From NCBI RefSeq assembly GCF_014518425.1, contig NZ_JACVCU010000001.1, positions 1,116,001 to 1,180,000 of the forward strand: a stretch of DNA of 64,000 nt. Reading direction: 5' to 3'. The notes below the pieces were generated by a model that worked only from the letters and a program-made list of their open reading frames with translations, was not told where the DNA came from and made no database searches. Below, in pieces: positions 1 through 10,276 of the stretch. Made by a program: the position numbers and the translations under genes. Each line of letters opens with the position of its first letter. The first letter of the stretch is position 1. This DNA comes from Terrabacter sp. MAHUQ-38 (GTDB lineage: Bacteria > Actinomycetota > Actinomycetes > Actinomycetales > Dermatophilaceae).

Positions 1-960
1 GCCGCGGTCTGGACCGGGGCATCGGTGGGCGCGCTCGCGGCAACCGTCGTGCTCGTGCGTCGCGAGCTCGACCGCCCCGCCCCGGGGTGGCTGATCGCGC
101 TCCTCACGGGCGGTGCGCTGGCCCTGGAGCCGGTCTGGCAGAACCTCGTCTTCGGACAGGTCAACGCGTTCATCATGCTGGCGGTGCTGGTCGACCTGCT
201 CCTGCCGGAGCGGCGCTGGTCCGGCGTGCTGCTGGGCCTCGCGGCCGGCGTGAAGCTGACCCCGCTCGTCCTCGTCGTGCTGCTCGTGCTGGTGGGGCAT
301 CGCGCGGCTGCCGGACGAGCGGTCCTGGCTTTCGCCGGCACGGTCGTGGTCGGGTTCCTCGCGGCGCCGGGCTGGGCCACGTCCTACTGGACCGACGGCC
401 TCGTCGACGCCGGGCGGATCGGGCCGCCGGCACTGACCCACAACCAGTCGGTGTACGGCGCGCTCACCCGGCTGCTCGACGGCCGACCACCGACCCTGCT
501 GTGGCTCGCGGTCGCGGTGCCGCTCTGCCTCGCAGTCCTGCTCGTCGCGGGATCCCGGTGGCGGCGCGGCGACCGCGTGCTCGGCACCTGCCTGGCCGCG
601 GTGGCCACGCTGGTGGCGTCGCCGATCTCGTGGTCGCACCACTGGGTGTGGGCGGTGCCGATCGCGTTGGCCCTGTGGGAGCGCAGCCGGTGGGCGGCCG
701 CCGCGTGGACCGCGGTGTTCGTGGCCCGCCCCGTGCTGTGGCCTCCATGGGGCCAGGGTCGCGAGTACGGCTGGGGTCCGTTCGAGCACGTCGTCGGCAA
801 CGCCTACCTCCTCGCCGCCCTCGCCCTCGCTGCCTGGGCCACGACCCGGGGTTCTGCTACTGACCCGTCCGGCCGTCGATGCACTCGCGCAGCAGGTCGG
901 CGTGCCCGCAGTGGCGGGCGTACTCCTCGATCATGTGGACGAGGACCTCGCGCAGGTTGA
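1..960 (+). CDS. GT87-type mannosyltransferase, 5' end outside window
   Basis: The reading frame is open from base 1, so the true start lies upstream. The protein is a polytopic membrane protein with repeated Leu/Val/Ala-rich helices. It carries the patterns [28 protein letters not shown] and [13 protein letters not shown], which are typical of the GT87 (DUF2029) family of polyprenyl-phosphate-mannose-dependent alpha-mannosyltransferases such as PimE. Such enzymes add mannose to lipoglycans on the outer face of the membrane. The last roughly 100 bases overlap the 3' end of the opposing DinB-like gene, and the C-terminal Arg-rich tail there is poorly conserved in style, so the exact end may differ. 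Family call is firm; acceptor is unknown. Confidence 0.75.
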   Translation, partial: AAVWTGASVGALAATVVLVRRELDRPAPGWLIALLTGGALALEPVWQNLVFGQVNAFIMLAVLVDLLLPERRWSGVLLGLAAGVKLTPLVLVVLLVLVGHRAAAGRAVLAFAGTVVVGFLAAPGWATSYWTDGLVDAGRIGPPALTHNQSVYGALTRLLDGRPPTLLWLAVAVPLCLAVLLVAGSRWRRGDRVLGTCLAAVATLVASPISWSHHWVWAVPIALALWERSRWAAAAWTAVFVARPVLWPPWGQGREYGWGPFEHVVGNAYLLAALALAAWATTRGSATDPSGRRCTRAAGRRARSGGRTPRSCGRGPRAG

Positions 961-1414
961 TCGGGTTCCTCGGGTCGAGGCTCATCAGGTCGAGCGACTG
1001 GGCCGCTTCGACGAAGGCCTCCGCGTTGGCCACCTCCTCGCGCCACCGCGCCCACGCCTCGGCCACGACCTCGTCCTCACCGACGGCGCCATTGAAGTCG
1101 GCGTCCCGGTCATCGTCGCGCCGGTAGAGGTACGGCACGTCCTCGCCGGCCATGACGCGCCGGAACCAGCTCTGCTCGACCTGGGCGAGGTGGCGCACCA
1201 GCCCGAGCAGCGACATCGTCGACGGTGGCACCGAGCGCATCGCCAGGTGCTCGGCGGTGAGCCCGGAGCACTTCATCTCGAGGGTGAGGCGGTAGCTGCG
1301 GAGGTAGTCCAGCAGCGTCGCGCGCTCGTCGCCGAGGACCGCGTCCTGCGGGCGCGGGTCGTCCTCGGGGTCCACCCACATGTCGGGGTACTTCTGTCCG
1401 GCCATGCGCGCCAT
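857..1414 (-). CDS. DinB-like (DUF664) metal-binding protein
   Basis: A 185-residue protein of the DinB/DUF664 group, the four-helix fold shared with mycothiol- and bacillithiol-dependent transferases. The metal-ligand pattern is visible: an early His in [12 protein letters not shown] near residue 82 and a late [18 protein letters not shown] near residue 165. The motif [14 protein letters not shown] is characteristic of actinobacterial members. The start at the MARMAGQ Met (1414) is chosen because upstream sequence in frame looks non-coding; a second Met lies three codons later. Function is unassigned; a mycothiol-linked detoxification role is a family-based guess. It ends tail to tail with the GT87 gene and its 5' side faces the clpP promoter region. 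Confidence 0.75.
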   Translation of the reverse strand: MARMAGQKYPDMWVDPEDDPRPQDAVLGDERATLLDYLRSYRLTLEMKCSGLTAEHLAMRSVPPSTMSLLGLVRHLAQVEQSWFRRVMAGEDVPYLYRRDDDRDADFNGAVGEDEVVAEAWARWREEVANAEAFVEAAQSLDLMSLDPRNPINLREVLVHMIEEYARHCGHADLLRECIDGRTGQ

Positions 1415-1473
1415 CGTGGTCGCACCGTCGCCGATGCGCCATCCGGTTTCCGCCGGAACGTCAGCGGTCCGCG

Positions 1474-1489
1474 TACGCCGACGGCGAAT
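1474..1489. promoter_or_regulatory. ClgR-like operator upstream of clpP pair
   Basis: The near-palindrome TACGCCGACGGCGAAT lies 55 bases before the first clpP start. Its CGCC-N3-GGCG core, flanked by A/T, agrees with the published ClgR box shape (WCGCYNANRGCGWW) in every defined core position. A second copy with the same 3-base spacer sits at 8204-8219 next to the ClgR/PopR-like gene. It could also act on the divergent DinB-like gene. The match is seen; binding is inferred. Confidence 0.6.
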
Positions 1490-1544
1490 CAGCCCGCAGC
1501 AGAGATCGACTCCCGGCCGGTGCGCGTCGGCGCACGCTGGGTCC

Positions 1545-2153
1545 ATGACCGACACCCTCACACCCGCGCCGCTGGACGACCAGCTGTCCATGCAGCTGCT
1601 CCACCAGCGGATCATCGTCCTCGGGGCAGAGGTGGACGACCCGATCGCCAACCGGATCACCGCCCAGCTGCTCCTGCTCTCGGCCCGCGACCCACGCGCC
1701 GACATCAGCCTCTACGTCAACAGCCCGGGCGGCTCCGTGACGGCTGGGCTCGCCATCTACGACACGATGCGGGTCATCCCGAACGACGTGTCCACTCTCG
1801 CAGTGGGATTCGCGGCCTCGATGGGTCAGTTCCTGCTGGGCGCGGGCACGCCGGGCAAGCGCTTCGCCCTGCCCAACGCGCGGATCATGATGCACCAGCC
1901 GTCGGCGGGCATCCAGGGCACGGCGGCCGATGTCGAGGTGCAGGCCAACAACCTCAAGGTGGTCAAGCGCCGCGTCAACGAGCTCCAGGCCGAGCACACG
2001 GGCCAGACCGTCGAGCAGATCACGCGAGACAGCGAACGCGACCGGTGGTTCAGCGCGGAGGAGGCGGAGGCGTACGGCATCGTCGACCACGTCGTCAGCT
2101 CGCTCGCCGACGTGCGCCCGGTCGGCGTCGAGCGGAAGGTGGGTCTGCGGTGA
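1545..2153 (+). CDS. clpP: ATP-dependent Clp protease proteolytic subunit (first of pair)
   Basis: A 202-residue ClpP serine peptidase. The catalytic triad is intact: Ser92 in GFAASMGQ, His117 in MMHQPSAG and Asp166 in ERDRWFS, with the same His-Asp spacing as E. coli ClpP. The oxyanion strand [10 protein letters not shown] is present. ClpP forms tetradecamers that degrade substrates unfolded by ClpX or ClpC. The start ATG at 1545 is chosen by alignment to the family N-terminus ([12 protein letters not shown]). Its stop overlaps the next clpP start (GTGA), so the two are translationally coupled, as in actinobacterial clpP1P2 and clpP3P4 pairs. Because actinobacteria usually keep an essential clpP1P2 next to clpX, which is absent here, this may be the accessory pair. 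Confidence 0.92.
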   Translation: MTDTLTPAPLDDQLSMQLLHQRIIVLGAEVDDPIANRITAQLLLLSARDPRADISLYVNSPGGSVTAGLAIYDTMRVIPNDVSTLAVGFAASMGQFLLGAGTPGKRFALPNARIMMHQPSAGIQGTAADVEVQANNLKVVKRRVNELQAEHTGQTVEQITRDSERDRWFSAEEAEAYGIVDHVVSSLADVRPVGVERKVGLR

Positions 2154-2761
2154 GCAGCTACACCATCCCCTACGTCATCGAGCGGACTCCCGCGGGTGAG
2201 CGCAGCTTCGACATCTACAGCCGCCTGCTCCAGGAGCGGATCATCTTCGTGGGCACGGAGATCGACGACGGGGTCGCGAACGTCGTCATGGCCCAGCTGC
2301 TCCATCTCGCGGACGTGGCTCCCGACCGGGAGCTCTCCCTGTACGTCAACAGTCCCGGCGGCTCCTTCACGGCGCTGATGGCGATCTACGACACGATGCA
2401 GTTCGTCCAGGCGCCCGTCGCGACCTACTGCCTCGGGCAGGCGGCCTCGGCCGCCGCGGTGCTGCTCGCGGCGGGGGAGTCGGGGCGCCGGTTCGCCCTA
2501 CGCCACTCCCGCGTGCTGCTCCACCAGCCATCGGCAGGCGGGCAGGGCACGGTGAGCGACCTCGCGCTCCAGGCCGACGAGCTGCTGCGCGTGCGCTCCC
2601 AGGTCGAGGAGGTGCTGAGCCGGCACACGGGACGCAGCATCGAGCAGCTGCGCCTCGACACGGACCGGGACAAGGTGCTGACCGCCGAGCAGGCCGTCGA
2701 GTTCGGGATCGTCGACCACGTCATCGAGCGCGCGTCGGAGGCCGAGCGCCCCGAAGGGTGA
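2150..2761 (+). CDS. clpP: ATP-dependent Clp protease proteolytic subunit (second of pair)
   Basis: A 203-residue ClpP with GTG start overlapping the stop of the upstream clpP by four bases. Its triad is Ser100 in LGQAASAAA, His125 in LLHQPSAGG and Asp174 in DTDRDKVL. The tail ([10 protein letters not shown]) is short. Two different ClpP chains encoded in tandem are the actinobacterial norm, where two homoheptameric rings stack into a mixed 14-mer that needs both chains. The gene ends exactly where the opposing LuxR-type gene ends (2761/2762), leaving no room for a separate terminator. Probably co-regulated with its partner from the ClgR-like box upstream. Confidence 0.92.
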   Translation: MSSYTIPYVIERTPAGERSFDIYSRLLQERIIFVGTEIDDGVANVVMAQLLHLADVAPDRELSLYVNSPGGSFTALMAIYDTMQFVQAPVATYCLGQAASAAAVLLAAGESGRRFALRHSRVLLHQPSAGGQGTVSDLALQADELLRVRSQVEEVLSRHTGRSIEQLRLDTDRDKVLTAEQAVEFGIVDHVIERASEAERPEG

Positions 2762-5095
2762 TCATCCCTGGCCGGTGGCACGCTGCCGGGCCACCCAGCT
2801 GGCGATCTGCGCCCGAGACCGGAAGTCGAGCTTGGTCAGGATGTGCTGCGTATGGGTCTCGACGGTCCGCGCCGAGATCGACAGCCGGGTGGCGATCTCC
2901 CGGTTGCTCAGGCCCTGTGCGATCAGCTCGGCGGTCTGACGTTCCCGAGCCGTGAGCACGCTGTCGGCCTCCCACCCCGCAGGTGCCGTGGGGGCGGCGG
3001 GCTGCTCGTCGAGCGCATACGCGATGCCTTCGTCGATGCTCAGTGCGCGCCCACGCTCGAACGCGGCCGCGAAGCCCTTGCTGCCGAGCTGCTCCCGTGC
3101 GGTGCGCACGCAGGCCTCGTGGGACGGGTACAGGTGCTGGTACGTGCGCAGGGGGCGGCCCATGATCTCCCACAGACGGTCCGCCGCGCCCAGCAGCGTC
3201 GCGGCACGGTCGTGATGACCCAGCGCGGACTCCCCCCAGGCCAGCGTCTCCTGCGACCAGCCCAGCCCGGTGAGGTCACGGATGGTCCGTCGCAGCTCGA
3301 TGCTCTGGCGGATCACCTCGACCGCCCGAGGCAGGTCCCCCTGTTGCATCACGAACAGCCCGAACGTCCACTGCGCGTACGCACGATGGAACGACTCTCC
3401 GGCAGGCACGGTGATGCGCAGGAACTCGTCATGGCACCAGGTGGCACGTTCCGTGTCACCCAACAGGGCCAGCGCCGATGAGTAGGACAGCAGCAAGTCG
3501 AGTCGCACGGTGAGCTCGCGACCGGGCTCGAGCAGCGCGAGACCTTTCTCGAAGGCGCCTGTCGCCGCAGGGAGGTCGCCGGTGTACAGCCCGACCGACC
3601 CCTCCACCCACCACGCGAAGGCGGCGCCACCGGGATCGGGCACCGTGGAGAGGATGGCCCTGGCTGCCTCGAGCCGTTGCCCGCCGACGTCGAACTCCCC
3701 GTCGGCGAGCGACAGCGAGGCGTCGGTGAGCAGGGCGCGAGCGCGGACGGCGGACGGCGGAGTCGGCTTGTCGAACGCCCGCGCGAGCCACAGGCGCCCC
3801 TCACGTGCCCAGCCCCGGCCCCACCAGTAGAAGTGGAACAGGCCGGCCAGTATTCGCATCGCCGCCTCGGCCTCGCCGGGCTGCGTGAGGGAGTAGTCCA
3901 CGGCCGTCTGCACGTTGGCGTGCTCCCGGTCCAGCCGGGCGAACCAGCCGACCTGCCGCGGGCTGACCCAGTCCGCGTCCGCCCGCTCCACCAGCCGCAG
4001 GTAGGCGTCCCGGTGGCTGCGGCGCAGACCGGCCAGCTCGCCGGTCTCCTCGAGCCGTTCGCGGCCGAACTCCCGGATCGTGTCCAGCATCCGGTAGCGC
4101 ACCACCTCGGCGTGCCGTTCTCCGACCAGGATCGACTTGTCGATCAGCGAGGAGACCGTATGCAGCACGTCGGCAGCGGCGACGCCGTCGCCTGCGCAGA
4201 CCTCTTCCGCCGTGTCGAGCTCGAAACCTCCGGTGAACACCGACAGGCGGGCCCAGAGGAGCTGCTCCTGGGCCGAGCACAGCCCGTAGCTCCATTCGAT
4301 GCAGGCGCGCAGCGTCCGCTGACGACTCGGTGCGTGGCTGCGCGGTGGGGCGCTCAGCAGGTGCAGATGGTCGGACAGCCTGGCGAGCAGCTCCTTCTCC
4401 GAGAGCGCGCGCAACCGTGCCGCGGCGAGCTCGATGGCCAGCGGTAGCCCGTCGAGCCGGCGGCAGATGTCGGCGACCTCGAACCGGTTGGCCTCGGTGA
4501 GGTCGTAGTCGTTCAGCACGGCGGCGGCCCGGTCGACGAAGAGCTCCACCGCGCCGTACTGGAGCAGGTTGTGGTCCTCGGGCTCGTCGACGTCGGGCAG
4601 CTCGAGCGGTGGCACCGGCAAGATCACCTCCCCGGCGATGCCGAGCCACTCCCGGCTCGTGGCCAGGATCCGCAGCTGCGGACAGGCCCGCAGCAGCGCG
4701 TCGGCGAGCTGGGCGGTCGCGTCGATCACGTGCTCGGAGTTGTCCAGCAGCAGCAACAGGTGACGAGAAGCGAGGTAGTCGGTCAGCATCTCGAGCGGCG
4801 CGCGGCCGGCCTGCTCGCGCAGACCCACCGAGACGGCGACCGCGTTGACGACGAGCGCCGGATCGCTGACCTGGTCCAGCTCGACCACCACCACGCCGTC
4901 GGGGAACAGTCGGCGCACGGCATTCGCGACCTCGAGCGCGAGCCGGGTCTTTCCCACTCCGCCCGGCCCCGTCAGGGTCACCAGGCGAGAGGTCGAGAGC
5001 AACCGTCTGACCTCGGCCACGTCTCGTCCGCGGCCGACGAAGCTGCTCAGCGCCACGGAACGACCGACGTTCAGACCCCGCACGGGGTGCCCCAT
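2762..5095 (-). CDS. LuxR-family regulator with N-terminal NTPase (AfsR/STAND-like)
   Basis: A 777-residue STAND-type regulator. The N-terminus has a P-loop (GPGGVGKTRLALEVA, about residues 39-53) and LLLLDNSEHV, the Walker B-like motif of the NB-ARC-like ATPases. The middle is TPR-like helical repeats, and the last about 65 residues form a GerE/LuxR helix-turn-helix (LTARERQTAELIAQGLSNREIATRL). Proteins of this kind multimerise on ATP and an unknown signal, then bind DNA. The Met at 5095 (MGHPVRGLN) is preferred because the frame upstream runs into the divergent gene. It faces away from another LuxR regulator only 111 bases off, so the two likely share a control region. Target genes are unknown. 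Confidence 0.85.
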   Translation of the reverse strand: MGHPVRGLNVGRSVALSSFVGRGRDVAEVRRLLSTSRLVTLTGPGGVGKTRLALEVANAVRRLFPDGVVVVELDQVSDPALVVNAVAVSVGLREQAGRAPLEMLTDYLASRHLLLLLDNSEHVIDATAQLADALLRACPQLRILATSREWLGIAGEVILPVPPLELPDVDEPEDHNLLQYGAVELFVDRAAAVLNDYDLTEANRFEVADICRRLDGLPLAIELAAARLRALSEKELLARLSDHLHLLSAPPRSHAPSRQRTLRACIEWSYGLCSAQEQLLWARLSVFTGGFELDTAEEVCAGDGVAAADVLHTVSSLIDKSILVGERHAEVVRYRMLDTIREFGRERLEETGELAGLRRSHRDAYLRLVERADADWVSPRQVGWFARLDREHANVQTAVDYSLTQPGEAEAAMRILAGLFHFYWWGRGWAREGRLWLARAFDKPTPPSAVRARALLTDASLSLADGEFDVGGQRLEAARAILSTVPDPGGAAFAWWVEGSVGLYTGDLPAATGAFEKGLALLEPGRELTVRLDLLLSYSSALALLGDTERATWCHDEFLRITVPAGESFHRAYAQWTFGLFVMQQGDLPRAVEVIRQSIELRRTIRDLTGLGWSQETLAWGESALGHHDRAATLLGAADRLWEIMGRPLRTYQHLYPSHEACVRTAREQLGSKGFAAAFERGRALSIDEGIAYALDEQPAAPTAPAGWEADSVLTARERQTAELIAQGLSNREIATRLSISARTVETHTQHILTKLDFRSRAQIASWVARQRATGQG

Positions 5096-5206
5096 AGCCG
5101 GAACACTAGTCGCCTCGTCCGCGTCCGTCGGCGTCCTCGAGGGACCGTCGGTTCGACGGGGCGTGATCTCGCAGTCGCGGTGGCCCACGAGTGGGACAAT
5201 CGCTCC

Positions 5207-6868
5207 ATGGCTGGGCTGGCCACAGACCCGCTCGCCGTGGGGAAGGCGGCACTCGCCGCAGGCGACTGGCCGGCCGCCCGCGCCGCCTTCGAGGCCGCGC
5301 TGGACCGTGACGACGCGCCGGAGGCACGGGACGGGCTCGGCAGAGCCCTGTGGTGGACCGCGGGCCCCGCCCGCGCCATTGCCGAGCGGACACATGCCTA
5401 TTCGGGATATCGGCAGCGCGGCGACGACCGGGCGGCGGCACACGTGGCGCTGTGGATCGCGCACGAGTACCAGGTCGGAGTCGCCAACCCCGCCGCGGCC
5501 GGCGGTTGGCTGGCTCGCGCCGCGGGACTCCTCGAGCACGTGCCACAGGGCCCCGACCACGCGCGTCTCGAGCTGGTCCTCTGTGAGCGGGCGGGTGAGC
5601 GCCTCGAGGCACGCCAGCATGCGAAGGCCGCGCTCGAGATCGCCCGGCGGCTGGGCGACCCCGACCTGGAGATCGCTGCACTCGGGCGGCTCGGCCTCGC
5701 GGAGGTGAGGGTCGGCGCGGTCGAGTCCGGCATGTCGCGCCTCGACGAGGCGATGGCGGCCGCGCTCGGGGGTGAGGCCGCCGACCTGGAGACACTCGGC
5801 GAGCTCTGTTGCAACCTGCTCGCGGCCTGCGACCAGACGGGCGACGTCGATCGTCTCCGTCAGTGGAACCGCCTGCTGGACGAGGCAACCCACCAGCGCC
5901 ACGAGCTACCGGTGATGAGCTTCTGCGGCTGCTGCAGTGCCGAGGCGCTCATTGCGGGTGGCCGCCTGGAGGACGCCGAGCGCGAGCTGGCTCGCGCGCT
6001 CCGGGTCGAGGACCGCACCGGCACGCACGGGCGATGTGTCGACCCCCGAGCGAGGCTCGCGGACCTACTCGTGCGGCAGGGCCGTTTCGAGGAGGCCGAA
6101 CAGCTGCTGCCGGGAGCCGACGGGGACGGCTGGACGGTCCGCGCGCGCGCCGAGCTGCACCTCATGCGTGGCGAACCTGCGGCGGCCACCGTCGTGCTCG
6201 AGCGCCGACTACGCCAGATCGGCAGCGAGAGCCTGCTGGCCGTGACCGTGCTGGACCTGCTCGTACAGGGACGGCTGGCAGGGGGAGACCTCGATGCGGC
6301 CACCGAGGCCGCGCGCTCGCTGGAGGCCCTGGCCGCCGCAGCAGGGATCGACCGGGTCACCGCATATGCGGAGCGCGCCCTGGGCCGGGTCGCCGGAGCG
6401 GCCGGCACGGCCGGCGGGCTGGAGCACCTCGAGCGAGCGGTGGCGATCTTCTCGCGCCTGGGGATGGACCTCGAGGTCGGCCGAAGCCGGCTGGACCTGG
6501 CCCGCGGCCTTCGCACGGTCGACCGGCGGGCCGCGATCGTCGAGGGGCGCAACGCGATGGTCGCGCTGCACACGGCGCGGGCCAGCTACGAACGTGACAC
6601 CGCCGCCGCGCTTCTGCGTGAGCTCGGTGACGACTCACGCCCCCTGGCTGCCCACGCCGTCCAGGACCTGACGCCTCGCGAGATCGAGGTGCTGCGTCTG
6701 CTCGGCGAAGGCCTCACCAACGCCGAGATAGCGCGTCGGCTGTTCATCTCGACCAAGACGGCCGGCAACCACGTGTCGAGCGTCCTGATGAAGCTCGGTG
6801 TGCGCAACCGCTCCCAGGCGGCGGCCGTTGCCCGGACCCGTGTGGGCCACGAACAGGGACCTGGATAG
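5207..6868 (+). CDS. LuxR-family regulator with TPR-like repeats
   Basis: A 553-residue protein that begins with about 480 residues of Ala/Arg/Leu-rich helical repeats resembling TPR/MalT-type sensor arms and ends in a LuxR helix-turn-helix (LTPREIEVLRLLGEGLTNAEIARRLFIS, about residues 480-540). There is no P-loop, unlike the divergent neighbour. ATG at 5207 starts the first repeat (MAGLATDPLAVGKAALAAGDW). A cluster of Cys residues (SFCGCCSAEA, about residue 240) is unusual in this protein and could be redox or metal responsive, which is inference. The cupin gene follows 72 bases downstream and may be its target or operon partner. Confidence 0.8.
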   Translation: MAGLATDPLAVGKAALAAGDWPAARAAFEAALDRDDAPEARDGLGRALWWTAGPARAIAERTHAYSGYRQRGDDRAAAHVALWIAHEYQVGVANPAAAGGWLARAAGLLEHVPQGPDHARLELVLCERAGERLEARQHAKAALEIARRLGDPDLEIAALGRLGLAEVRVGAVESGMSRLDEAMAAALGGEAADLETLGELCCNLLAACDQTGDVDRLRQWNRLLDEATHQRHELPVMSFCGCCSAEALIAGGRLEDAERELARALRVEDRTGTHGRCVDPRARLADLLVRQGRFEEAEQLLPGADGDGWTVRARAELHLMRGEPAAATVVLERRLRQIGSESLLAVTVLDLLVQGRLAGGDLDAATEAARSLEALAAAAGIDRVTAYAERALGRVAGAAGTAGGLEHLERAVAIFSRLGMDLEVGRSRLDLARGLRTVDRRAAIVEGRNAMVALHTARASYERDTAAALLRELGDDSRPLAAHAVQDLTPREIEVLRLLGEGLTNAEIARRLFISTKTAGNHVSSVLMKLGVRNRSQAAAVARTRVGHEQGPG

Positions 6869-6940
6869 GGAAGATGCCCGAGGTGCGTGGGGTGGGACTG
6901 CGCGATGCTCGCCGGACAGTCCGACAACGAGGAGGAACCC

Positions 6941-7321
6941 ATGCCAAAGGTTTCCAGGGAGACGGCATCGACCACTGAGACGGCGCCCGGTTACGAAGGC
7001 CATTTCGAGGATCTCGGCGGGTACACCGCGGCCTTCGAGACCTACACCGAGGACGCTGACCTGGCGCCACTGTTCGTAGGTCTGCCCGATGACCGCTGCC
7101 AGTGTCCGCACTGGGGCTTCGTGCTCAAGGGCAAGGTGACGTACCACCACGGTGACCGTTCGGAGACGTTCGAGGCCGGCGAGGCCTACTTCGTGCCGCC
7201 CGGGCACACCCCTGAGCTCCACGCCGGAACCGACCTCGTGGAGTTCAGCCCCACCGCCGAGCTCGAGCGCACCCTCGAGGTCGTGATGCGCAACGCCGAG
7301 TCCTCCCAGACTCAGTCCTGA
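6941..7321 (+). CDS. Cupin-domain protein
   Basis: A 126-residue single-domain cupin. The two cupin motifs are visible as CPHWGFVLKGKVTYHHGD and GEAYFVPPGHTPELHAGTD, giving candidate metal ligands His (HWG), Glu (FEAGEAY) and His (PGHTPELHAG). The ATG at 6941 is preceded by a strong ribosome binding site (GAGGAGG at about 6929-6935), which decides against an upstream in-frame Met at 6887. It lies between a LuxR regulator and a small secreted protein, all on one strand. Small stand-alone cupins can bind ligands or be simple dioxygenases; no specific activity can be assigned. Confidence 0.75.
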   Translation: MPKVSRETASTTETAPGYEGHFEDLGGYTAAFETYTEDADLAPLFVGLPDDRCQCPHWGFVLKGKVTYHHGDRSETFEAGEAYFVPPGHTPELHAGTDLVEFSPTAELERTLEVVMRNAESSQTQS

Positions 7322-7349
7322 GCGCCCGTCTACACGAAAGGAGCTGGCC

Positions 7350-7625
7350 ATGATGGGAAAGGCAGTCGCAGTCGGCGCGGCAGCGCTGGTGATCGCGTTC
7401 GGTACGGCCGGACCGGCATCGGCCGAGGCCCAGCACCAGGCAAGCTGTATCGGGTTCGAGGCCTCGGGCATCGCGCCACCGGGATCATCGGACGAGTTCC
7501 CGGGAGGGATGGCGCAGCTGCAGGAGTACCTTCGCAGCGCGGTGGGCCACCCGACCGGCTTGATCGTCAGCGACGTGGCGCACCTGCAGCTGGGATCGCA
7601 CGAGGCCTGTGACGCGGCCGGATGA
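7350..7625 (+). CDS. Small secreted protein of unknown function
   Basis: A 91-residue protein with a classical signal peptide: MMGKAV, a hydrophobic core, then an Ala-X-Ala cleavage site near PASAEA (about residue 26). The mature part is about 65 residues with two Cys (SCIGF and EACDAAG), which would suit one disulfide. A good ribosome binding site (AAAGGAG, 7337-7343) precedes the ATG. I do not recognise the family. It closes the cupin gene cluster and is followed at once by a strong hairpin. Confidence 0.65.
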   Translation: MMGKAVAVGAAALVIAFGTAGPASAEAQHQASCIGFEASGIAPPGSSDEFPGGMAQLQEYLRSAVGHPTGLIVSDVAHLQLGSHEACDAAG

Positions 7626-7647
7626 CGCGGTGCCTGCCGCCACGGTG

Positions 7648-7679
7648 CAGGCGGGAGCGGTTCACCCCGCTCCCGCCTG
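7648..7679. terminator. Bidirectional hairpin terminator
   Basis: A perfect 13-bp inverted repeat (7648-7660 pairing with 7667-7679) with a 6-base loop. It sits between the convergent ends of the secreted-protein gene (7625) and the ClgR/PopR-like gene (7693). There is no long U-tract, as is common for actinobacterial terminators. Confidence 0.8.
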
Positions 7680-7692
7680 GTTCGCGTGCCGC

Positions 7693-8124
7693 TCAGGCCG
7701 CGAGCAGCACCTCGACCGTGGTGCCGACTCCGGCGTCGTGGGCCGGTCCGGCCAGCGTCCCGGTCGGGGCAGCCCCCTCGGTCGGCGTCGCGATGCTCGA
7801 GCCGACCCGGGAGGTGAGGTCGAGGACGCGACCGCCCGTCGCGCCGTCCGACGTGAGGTCGCGCAGCTCGCGGTGGGTGGCGCCGACGAGGCCGGTGATG
7901 CTCGACCCGAGCGCGATGCAGATCGCCTCGAGCACCTCCGACGACGGCTCCTTGAGGCCGCGCTCGACCTCGGAGAGGTAGGCGACCGAGATGCCGGCGC
8001 GCGCGGCGACCTCGGCGAGCGTGCGCCCCTGGCGGGTGCGCAGGCCGCGCAGCAGCCGGCCGTAGACCTCGCGCAGGAGCGGGAGGTGGGCGCTCGGGTG
8101 CGTCCGCGGTGCGATCTGGGTCAT
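7693..8124 (-). CDS. XRE-family regulator, ClgR/PopR-like
   Basis: A 143-residue DNA-binding protein with one Cro/CI-type helix-turn-helix ([20 protein letters not shown] followed by [19 protein letters not shown], about residues 31-70). The block [15 protein letters not shown] is the hallmark of ClgR and PopR, the activators of clp genes in actinobacteria. The chain ends in ...EVLLAA; in Streptomyces PopR two C-terminal alanines mark the regulator for ClpP degradation, giving feedback (established for PopR, inferred here). The region between the HTH and the tail is low complexity. A ClgR-like box lies about 80 bases upstream (8204-8219), and another precedes the clpP pair. Start at the MTQIAPRTH Met. 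Confidence 0.8.
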   Translation of the reverse strand: MTQIAPRTHPSAHLPLLREVYGRLLRGLRTRQGRTLAEVAARAGISVAYLSEVERGLKEPSSEVLEAICIALGSSITGLVGATHRELRDLTSDGATGGRVLDLTSRVGSSIATPTEGAAPTGTLAGPAHDAGVGTTVEVLLAA

Positions 8125-8203
8125 GGCGCTCTCCGATCTGGGGTCGTCTCCCCAGCGTCGCACGCGGCGGGCGCGGACGCCCCCTGCGTGCGGCACCCGG
8201 CCG

Positions 8204-8219
8204 TACGCCGTGGGCGAAC
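8204..8219. promoter_or_regulatory. ClgR-like operator upstream of regulator and ABC exporter
   Basis: TACGCCGTGGGCGAAC has the same TACGCC-N3-GGCGAA layout as the box before clpP (1474-1489). It fits the ClgR core except for the central base. It lies between the ClgR/PopR-like gene and the divergent ABC exporter, so it may mediate autoregulation. A partial copy (TACGCCGGGCGACG) follows at 8234-8247. Confidence 0.5.
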
Positions 8220-8253
8220 TCGGGCTGCGGGCGTACGCCGGGCGACGCGCAAA

Positions 8254-8274
8254 CATGTTGACGGCGTTTACATG
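8254..8274. promoter_or_regulatory. Inverted repeat, possible repressor operator of ABC exporter
   Basis: CATGTTGAC-GGC-GTTTACATG is a 21-base imperfect palindrome (7 of 9 positions pair) about 85 bases before the exporter ATPase gene, in an unusually A/T-rich patch. It includes a TTGACG hexamer that could serve as a -35 element. The spacing and size suit a TetR-type operator, but no TetR gene is adjacent to this exporter. Confidence 0.45.
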
Positions 8275-8358
8275 ATCGTCGACGCTGTCGGTGACGACGC
8301 CTACGCTGATAGACGCTCGCAACTCACTCGCACCACTCCATTCAGGGGAGCCCTCACC

Positions 8359-9401
<1,043 letters not shown>

Positions 9402-9405
<4 letters not shown>

Positions 9406-10256
9406 GCGACACGACAGTGCGTCACGACGTTGCCACGGCCAGGAGCGCGCGGCTCACGATCGAGCCCCCCGGCCTGTGGAAGCAGGTGCGCACGCACGTC
9501 TGGCGCAACATCAAGCACATCCGCCGGATGCCCGAGATGCTCGCCGACGTCACGTTCCAGCCGATCATGTTCGTCGTCCTCTTCGCGTACGTCTTCGGCG
9601 GGTCCATCAACGCCGGGGTCAACTACCGCGAGTGGCTGCTGCCGGGCATCATGGCCCAGACGATGGCGTTCTCGTGCTTCGTCGTGGCCATCGGGCTGAC
9701 GAACGACCTCAACAAGGGCATCATCGACCGGTTCCGGTCGCTGCCGATCTCGCGCGCGTCGGTCCTCATCGGTCGCAGCATCTCGAGCCTGATCCACTCG
9801 AGCATCGGCATCGTCGTCATGGCGGTGACCGGCCTGCTCATCGGCTGGCGCATCCACAACGGCTTCGGCAAGGCGGTGCTCGGGTTCGCCCTGCTGCTGC
9901 TGTTCGGGTTCGCGATGATGTGGTTCGGCATCCTCGCGGGGTCCCGGCTCAAGTCGGCGGAGGCCGTCCAGGGCGTCATGTTCACCGCGGTGTTCCCGCT
10001 GACGTTCCTCGCCGACACGTTCGCCCCGGCCGCCAACATGAGCCCCGCCTGGCTGCGCACCATCGCCGAGTGGAACCCGATCAGCTCACTGGTCCGGGCC
10101 ATGCGTGAGCTGTGGGGCAACACCGTGCCGCTCGCGCCCGACTCGGCGCTGCCGCTGCACCACCCGGTGCTGTCGACGGTCATCTGGTCGGTGCTGCTGA
10201 CCGCCGTCCTCGCGCCGCTGTCGATCCGCGCCTTCAACCACCGCACGACCGACTGA
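9402..10256 (+). CDS. ABC-2 type permease, DrrB-like
   Basis: A 284-residue integral membrane protein with six predicted helices. ABC-2 family patterns include FQPIMFVVLFAYVFGGSI in the first helix, a conserved DRFRSLPISRASVL cytoplasmic loop and WNPISSLVRAMRELWGN near the last helix. It pairs with the upstream DrrA-like ATPase through a 4-base overlap and forms the membrane half of a drug or lipid exporter. The RFRSLPI loop and WNP motif are shared with the second permease at 20081-20920. Confidence 0.87.
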
Positions 10257-10276
10257 CGCGGCCGGGACGCCCCGGC

